Shown: positions 60,267-64,000 of the stretch, piece after piece
How the letters are laid out: every line of letters begins with the position of its first letter
Position numbering within the stretch: position 1 is the stretch's first letter
Source: Clostridia bacterium
Lineage (GTDB): Bacteria > Bacillota > Clostridia > Oscillospirales > Acutalibacteraceae
NCBI GenBank assembly: GCA_017473165.1
Contig: JAFUNA010000023.1
Span: forward strand, 115,605 to 179,604
Direction: 5' to 3'
DNA length: 64,000 nucleotides
Notes under the pieces: model-generated
Database searches by the model: none
The model's input: the letters and a program-made list of their open reading frames with translations, nothing else
Told to the model about the DNA's origin: nothing
Made by a program: the position numbers and the translations under genes

Positions 60267-60470
60267 TTACCCATTTTCTTGCTGCCATTTTTCAAACGCT
60301 TTTTTGCCTTCTTCGGATTCATAATACTTTCTTATCTCCGGCACAAGAAACCTTGCGAATGAGTCGATTACCGACTGTGGCAGCTCGACGTTGCATTTGG
60401 AATTCAACGGCGAAGCTTTGTTGGCTGTTGCTAAAATCTCCTTTCCCGCCGTATTGAACCCCTCGACCAT
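60267..60470 (-). CDS. hypothetical protein, probably 5'-truncated (67 aa)
   Basis: The protein MVEGFNTAGKEILATANKAS.. ends KAFEKWQQENG. The frame remains open upstream (SDKKLSQREQRHSLGR) to a TAA with no ATG, so the normal start seems lost. The helical sequence looks like a small protein seen beside mobile-element recombinases, but I cannot name the family. No ribosome site precedes the internal ATG 60470. Confidence 0.45.
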   Translation of the reverse strand: MVEGFNTAGKEILATANKASPLNSKCNVELPQSVIDSFARFLVPEIRKYYESEEGKKAFEKWQQENG

Positions 60471-60616
60471 TCGACCGAGAGAATGTCTTTGTTCTCGCTG
60501 AGATAATTTCTTATCTGATTATATTATAATCAATTTTCGAAACCTTGTCAAATTTTTGTAAATTTGCAATTATCTCGATTCTTACAACTTAAAAATAGGC
60601 ATTGGAACAATAGAAC

Positions 60617-60707
60617 CGCAAAATCCGGGTTACAGGTCAAACTATACGCACCCCTCAATTACCGCACTCTGAAACCGTTGTATATTAACGGTTTCGGAAG
60701 CTCTATT
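60617..60707 (+). repeat. 90-bp direct repeat, copy 1
   Basis: Begins CGCAAAATCCGGGTTACAGG and runs to GCTCTATTT. The interior reads AGGTCAAACTATACGCACCC, then TTACCGCACT. About 85 percent identical by eye to copy 2, 172 bases downstream. GGGTTAC..ACCCC forms a partial palindrome. Confidence 0.75.
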
Positions 60708-60788
60708 TGGTTAATTTTTTACTGTAACGAATATGTTTTGAATTACTTGATTTTTGCAATTTAAAATTAATTATGTGGAAAAAGTAAA

Positions 60789-60878
60789 CGCAAAATCGGG
60801 GTAACAGGTCAAACTATACGTACCCCTCGATTACCGCACTTTCAATCCCTTATGTATCAACGGTTTCAAGCTCTACTT
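60789..60878 (+). repeat. 90-bp direct repeat, copy 2
   Basis: Begins CGCAAAATCGGGGTAACAGG; ends with GGTTTCAAGCTCTACTTT. Lies just upstream of the 85-residue gene. The 60708-60788 spacer is AT-rich and shows no gene. Confidence 0.75.
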
Positions 60879-60918
60879 TTCCTACGTTTTTCAAACTATT
60901 AAAAGGAGTTTTTTACTT

Positions 60919-61176
60919 ATGAATAATAACATTATTTCTTGTGAATTTAATATCGATACCGCCTGCGTTGAAGTTAAACTCACTGACGGCTCAATGGTGT
61001 CAATCGACTGCATCACCGTTGAAAACGAATATGCAAACAATATGTACGAAACATCAGAACTAGACTTTCTTATCTACAATGAACCGATGAGCTATGTCAG
61101 ATTACCACTCAGCGGTGAGATGGAAGAATATCTGCGAAACAACACAGACTACACTCCTCTATCAGATATGAGATAA
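60919..61176 (+). CDS. DUF6061-like small protein (85 aa)
   Basis: An acidic 85-residue protein (IISCEFNIDTACVEVKLTDGSMVSIDCITVENE, then YETSELDFLIYNEPMSYVRLPL). It resembles small DUF6061-type proteins often seen near mobile elements in Clostridia. AAAGGAG lies 11 bases upstream. It follows the 90-bp repeats and looks like accessory DNA. Function unknown; bases 61177-61318 after it hold only AT-rich sequence. Confidence 0.65.
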   Translation: MNNNIISCEFNIDTACVEVKLTDGSMVSIDCITVENEYANNMYETSELDFLIYNEPMSYVRLPLSGEMEEYLRNNTDYTPLSDMR

Positions 61177-61318
61177 TAAACTGTGTAATGCTTTTGCTGG
61201 TGTTTTTCGAGTTGTAAATGATATATCATTTATAGTGCAAAAAATTAATAATATCACGTTATATATCAATGTTCTTAACAACAAAATCATTACATCAAAC
61301 AGACTATATTAATTGAGA

Positions 61319-61375
61319 AAATCCATACAAGTTGACCTTATATGAAATCAATTTGTATGGATTTTTCTTTTTATA
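61319..61375 (+). terminator. terminator upstream of AraC gene
   Basis: AAATCCATACAA (61319-61330)/TTGTATGGATTT (61353-61364), then TTCTTTTT. Confidence 0.82.
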
Positions 61376-61384
61376 TCACATTTG

Positions 61385-61413
61385 TTGAAACAAAGAATTA
61401 TTTGTGATAAAAT
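61385..61413 (+). promoter_or_regulatory. promoter for AraC-family gene
   Basis: TTGAAA (61385-61390), 17-base spacer, TAAAAT (61408-61413). Confidence 0.75.
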
Positions 61414-61497
61414 TCACCCATACAATAGTGAGCATAAAAAATCAAGATATCATATAATCCTTGAGCTATAATGAAATCACACAAAGGGGTGAGCGAT

Positions 61498-62367
61498 TTG
61501 GATTGGGTTACAGGTATACAGAATGCAATAAACTATGTTGAAGAACATCTTACAGATGAGATCGACTTTGATTTGGTTTCAAAAGAAGCTGCTTGTTCGA
61601 ACTTTTATTTCCAAAGGATTTTTAGTATACTATGCGGAATTACTCTTGGTGATTATATCAGAAGCAGACGACTTACACTTGCCGGCAATGAGTTGTGTGG
61701 AGCTGATACCAAAGTAATTGATGTTGCTTTGAAATACGGTTATGAAAGTCCTGAAAGCTTTACAAGAGCATTTACAAAATTTCACGGTATAACTCCGTCT
61801 GAAGCTAAAAAGGATGGTTCAAAACTCAAATCTTTTTCTCGCCTTTCTGTGAAAATTTCATTAAGCGGAGGCAATATAATGAACTACAAAATTATTGAAA
61901 AAGAGGCTTTTGACATTATCGAAAAAGTGGAAACACATACTGTTGACAATTCAGAAAATGCCAAGAGTATTCCTGATTTTTGGACTCGTTCACACAAAGA
62001 CGGAACAGTAAAAATGCTGACAGAATTAACAACAGACAGAACTTTTATTTTTGGAGTGTGCTACGGAAATCTTTCTAAAGATGCAAAGACATTTGATTAT
62101 TCAATTGCAGCGAAGTGCGATAGCAACACGGCAATTCCCAAAGGTTTCAGAAAAAACACTATTCCAGCAAGAACGTGGGCTGTGTTTGAGTGTAAAGGTG
62201 CAATGCCGAATGCCATGCAAAATATGTGGCACAAAATTGTTTCAGAATTCTTCCCGACGTCAGGTTATGAACCTACTTATGAAATGGATATTGAAGCATA
62301 TACCGAAGGGAATATGAGCAACCCCGATTACTGTAGTGAAATATGGGTTCCTGTTGTAAAGAAATAA
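61498..62367 (+). CDS. AraC-family regulator with GyrI-like ligand domain
   Basis: A 289-residue regulator. Residues about 5-105 hold two AraC helix-turn-helices (CSNFYFQRIFSILCG and VIDVALKYGYESPESFTRAF). Residues about 130-289 are a GyrI/SHS2-like effector-binding domain (MNYKIIEKEAFDIIEK to YCSEIWVPVVKK). The first ATG is 61471, but GGTGA is 5 bases before TTG 61498, giving the usual DWVTGIQNAINYVEEHL start. Such proteins respond to small, often cationic, molecules. Targets unknown. Confidence 0.88.
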   Translation: MDWVTGIQNAINYVEEHLTDEIDFDLVSKEAACSNFYFQRIFSILCGITLGDYIRSRRLTLAGNELCGADTKVIDVALKYGYESPESFTRAFTKFHGITPSEAKKDGSKLKSFSRLSVKISLSGGNIMNYKIIEKEAFDIIEKVETHTVDNSENAKSIPDFWTRSHKDGTVKMLTELTTDRTFIFGVCYGNLSKDAKTFDYSIAAKCDSNTAIPKGFRKNTIPARTWAVFECKGAMPNAMQNMWHKIVSEFFPTSGYEPTYEMDIEAYTEGNMSNPDYCSEIWVPVVKK

Positions 62368-62375
62368 AATGAGAT

Positions 62376-62412
62376 AATCCGCATCATAGCTAACCACTAT
62401 GGTGCGGATTGT
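62376..62412. terminator. bidirectional terminator
   Basis: AATCCGCATCATAG (62376-62389)/CTATGGTGCGGATT (62397-62410), between convergent genes; T-rich on both sides. Confidence 0.82.
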
Positions 62413-62420
62413 TGCTTATA

Positions 62421-62924
62421 TTACCGTTCTCCGAATTTTAAGAAAGCTTTTTTGAACGCACCGATTTTGCGTGAAGATGTGTAAACCGAGTATTCTGCAC
62501 CTCTGTACTTTACCTTCACCCACTCTTTTGTAACCTCATCGACATAATTGAGATTAACGATAAAACTGTGATGAGGTTGGGCGAAAGTCTTGAGGTCAAG
62601 AATACCTTTCCAATGTTCAAGGCGGTAGTTTGTTTCGATTTTTCTGTCAGTCAGATACAGAACTGATTTTCTATCCTCAATCGCTATGTATAGAATCTCG
62701 TGCGGATAAATCCTGCAAACGTCTTTATTGCTTGTTTGTACAATAATTCCAGAATTACAACAATACCTTTTACAAGAATTTTCTTCACTGTCTAAATCAA
62801 TGCAAAATCTGTCACAGCCGCAACACTCGAGCAAATTATATGCAATATCATTTTGCTCCATAAATTTAATCAGTTTAGCTTTTGTCGCTTCCTTTTCTGT
62901 TACATTGCATACTAACGAATCCAT
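62421..62924 (-). CDS. LytTR regulator with Cys-rich N-terminal region
   Basis: A 167-residue protein. Residues 1-70 hold nine cysteines (C6, 34, 35, 37, 41, 51, 55, 56, 70; motif ECCGCDRFC). Residues about 70-167 form a LytTR DNA-binding domain (YPHEILYIAIEDRKSVLYLT, FAQPHHSFIVNLNYVDEV, then a basic end). AGGAAGG lies before ATG 62924; an upstream Met at 62945 has no ribosome site. No histidine kinase or receiver is nearby, so the N-terminus is likely the sensor. Confidence 0.82.
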   Translation of the reverse strand: MDSLVCNVTEKEATKAKLIKFMEQNDIAYNLLECCGCDRFCIDLDSEENSCKRYCCNSGIIVQTSNKDVCRIYPHEILYIAIEDRKSVLYLTDRKIETNYRLEHWKGILDLKTFAQPHHSFIVNLNYVDEVTKEWVKVKYRGAEYSVYTSSRKIGAFKKAFLKFGER

Positions 62925-63079
62925 AAAAATACCTTCCTCATTCATAATACAGAAATGAACTTCTATATATAAATGACGAAAAATGCAAAATGTTACGGAA
63001 AAATTTTTGTTTTTTCAGACTTTCTCTGTTTTCCACAAATGAGAACCAACTTAATTGTGCAGAATTACGACATAAAACG

Positions 63080-63120
63080 ACAAAAACCGCAGTAGAGAAT
63101 CTGCTGATTCTATACTGCGG
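63080..63120 (-). terminator. terminator of surface protein gene
   Basis: CCGCAGTA (63087-63094)/TACTGCGG (63113-63120) with further AGAAT/ATTCT pairing. The minus strand continues TTTTTGTCG. Confidence 0.85.
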
Positions 63121-63192
63121 ATTAATTATTTTGCAGCAACTTTTATATGTTGCTCCATAGATTTTGTGAGTTGATTTATTTATGTGATAGCA

Positions 63193-64000
63193 TCACAGCC
63201 TTTTTTCATCTTCTTTGCGCTGTTTGTTTGAACGGATTGCGTATGGTATTCCGAAGCCAAGAGCACCACCGATGATTGCACCGATGAGCATAAACAGCCA
63301 CCAAAGAGGATTTTTCTTTTCTTCCTCTTCTTCAATATCTGCCGTGACAACTTTTTCTTCGATAACTGTTGTTACATCAACTGTTTCGGTATAGGTTTCA
63401 CCGAAATCATCTTCATAACTTATTGTGATTGTACCTTCGACCTTGCCGAGAATTTCGTTACTGACGCGAAGATTTACACTTCCGGTTTTGCTTTCGCTCT
63501 GAAGAATTTCACCGACAAGCACCGTGCCGCCACTGTCAAGTCCTTTGACATCAACATCAATCATTGCATTATGAATTGTGCTTTTGCCTGTGTTCATAAG
63601 ATTTATGCTAACGGTTACGGTTTCACCTTGAATTGATTTTGACGAAAGCCTTGCGGAATCGTATTTCAGCATAACGCTCTGTTTGATGTTGACTCTGATT
63701 GTATCGCTTGCGGAATAACCCGAATGATTTGAGTCCTCATATTCCATTGAAAGAGTCAGAGGATGTTCGCCTGTTTTCGCTGTGTGAACAGCAGTTAATC
63801 CGACAGTCCATACGTAAGTGCCGTTTGCAGAAATGCTCTTGACATAAGCGGTGCCCATTCCATCCGTTTTGAGTTCACCGCTTTCATCGGCAAGTGAAAG
63901 CTTTATGTTGCTTACTGATTTTGACGGACTTGTGTTTTTGATTGTGATGCTCACATTTCGGCTTTCGCCAGGAATGATACTATCATTTTCAACGGTATAA
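63193..64000 (-). CDS. surface protein with Ig-like domains and C-terminal anchor, 5' end outside window
   Basis: The frame is open to the window edge; GTG 63954 is only an internal codon. About 269 residues are visible. They form beta-rich Ig/CARDB-like modules (SITIKNTSPSKSVSNIKLSL, VTVSINLMNTGKSTIHNAMI), then an acidic spacer (DIEEEEEKK), a transmembrane helix (WWLFMLIGAIIGGALGFGI) and a basic tail (RSNKQRKEDEKRL). Such proteins often accompany exporters. The missing N-terminus prevents naming. Confidence 0.82.
   Translation of the reverse strand, partial: YTVENDSIIPGESRNVSITIKNTSPSKSVSNIKLSLADESGELKTDGMGTAYVKSISANGTYVWTVGLTAVHTAKTGEHPLTLSMEYEDSNHSGYSASDTIRVNIKQSVMLKYDSARLSSKSIQGETVTVSINLMNTGKSTIHNAMIDVDVKGLDSGGTVLVGEILQSESKTGSVNLRVSNEILGKVEGTITISYEDDFGETYTETVDVTTVIEEKVVTADIEEEEEKKNPLWWLFMLIGAIIGGALGFGIPYAIRSNKQRKEDEKRL

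Noticed and set aside
60617-60878. CRISPR-like repeat pair
   Set aside because: Only two imperfect copies of about 90 bp with an 80-base spacer and no cas genes; unit length is far too long for CRISPR.

Overview
The window looks like a chromosomal segment of a gut-type Clostridia bacterium (Firmicutes, Oscillospirales/Ruminococcaceae-like). The reasons are the moderate GC, strong AT-rich sigma-A promoters, many short rho-independent terminators, YaaL and BofA sporulation-linked genes, TarI/TarJ-type wall teichoic acid genes, GPH sugar symporters and GH78/GH36 glycosidases. No rRNA, CRISPR array, plasmid origin or intact prophage is visible. Genus assignment is inference.

Layout. 1-4546 (+): two SH3-like, C-terminally anchored surface proteins bracket an MFS-like protein and two small membrane proteins. 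4583-6571 (-): a Ktr/Trk potassium uptake pair. 6675-9170: a PHP phosphoesterase, then a ribbon-helix-helix regulator divergent from a large single-pass membrane protein across a palindrome-rich operator. 9275-12130 (-): uxuA, eda and kdgK, the lower glucuronate pathway. 12409-20949 (+): a PRPP-binding protein, a radical SAM protein, an alpha-galactosidase, a zinc-binding-motif membrane protein, a GPH symporter, a DUF4364 regulator, an AraD-like aldolase/epimerase and a zinc-ribbon membrane protein. 20997-32158: an oxidoreductase, a GNAT, two GH78 rhamnosidases, an ABC-F ATPase, manA, yaaL, bofA and a NagZ-like lipoprotein. 32442-33530: a lipase pseudogene with two in-frame stops. 34020-45430: teichoic acid genes (two CDP-glycerol/ribitol transferases, tarI, tarJ, tagG, tagH, three glycosyltransferases) downstream of greA and a tRNA-binding-domain-extended lysS. 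A RAYT transposase sits inside this run. 45506-52223: pseudouridine synthase, gap, rlmH, an M23 peptidase, a WalJ-like MBL hydrolase and murA. 52860-58403 (+): a CdaR-like regulator, then ftsE, ftsX, an EnvC-like M23 protein and an S41-family protein lacking its catalytic residues. 58400-59976: an S24-type repressor lacking its catalytic dyad, divergent from a sigma-4/XRE fusion whose promoter carries a Gram-positive SOS box. 60044 onward: tRNA-Val, a small mobile-associated zone with a 90-bp direct repeat, an AraC-GyrI regulator, a Cys-rich LytTR regulator and the 3' part of a surface protein.

The most unusual signals are (a) a RAYT gene whose own coding sequence holds two oppositely oriented REP-like palindromes, with matching GTAG-headed hairpins elsewhere in the window; (b) the SOS-box/operator switch around 58400-59976 with a probably uncleavable repressor; (c) the apparently dead S41 protein in the FtsEX cluster; (d) the structured multi-hairpin element at 30581-30865. 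Several starts were moved inside longer frames because a GGTGA ribosome-binding motif lies 4-6 bases before an ATG, GTG or TTG.
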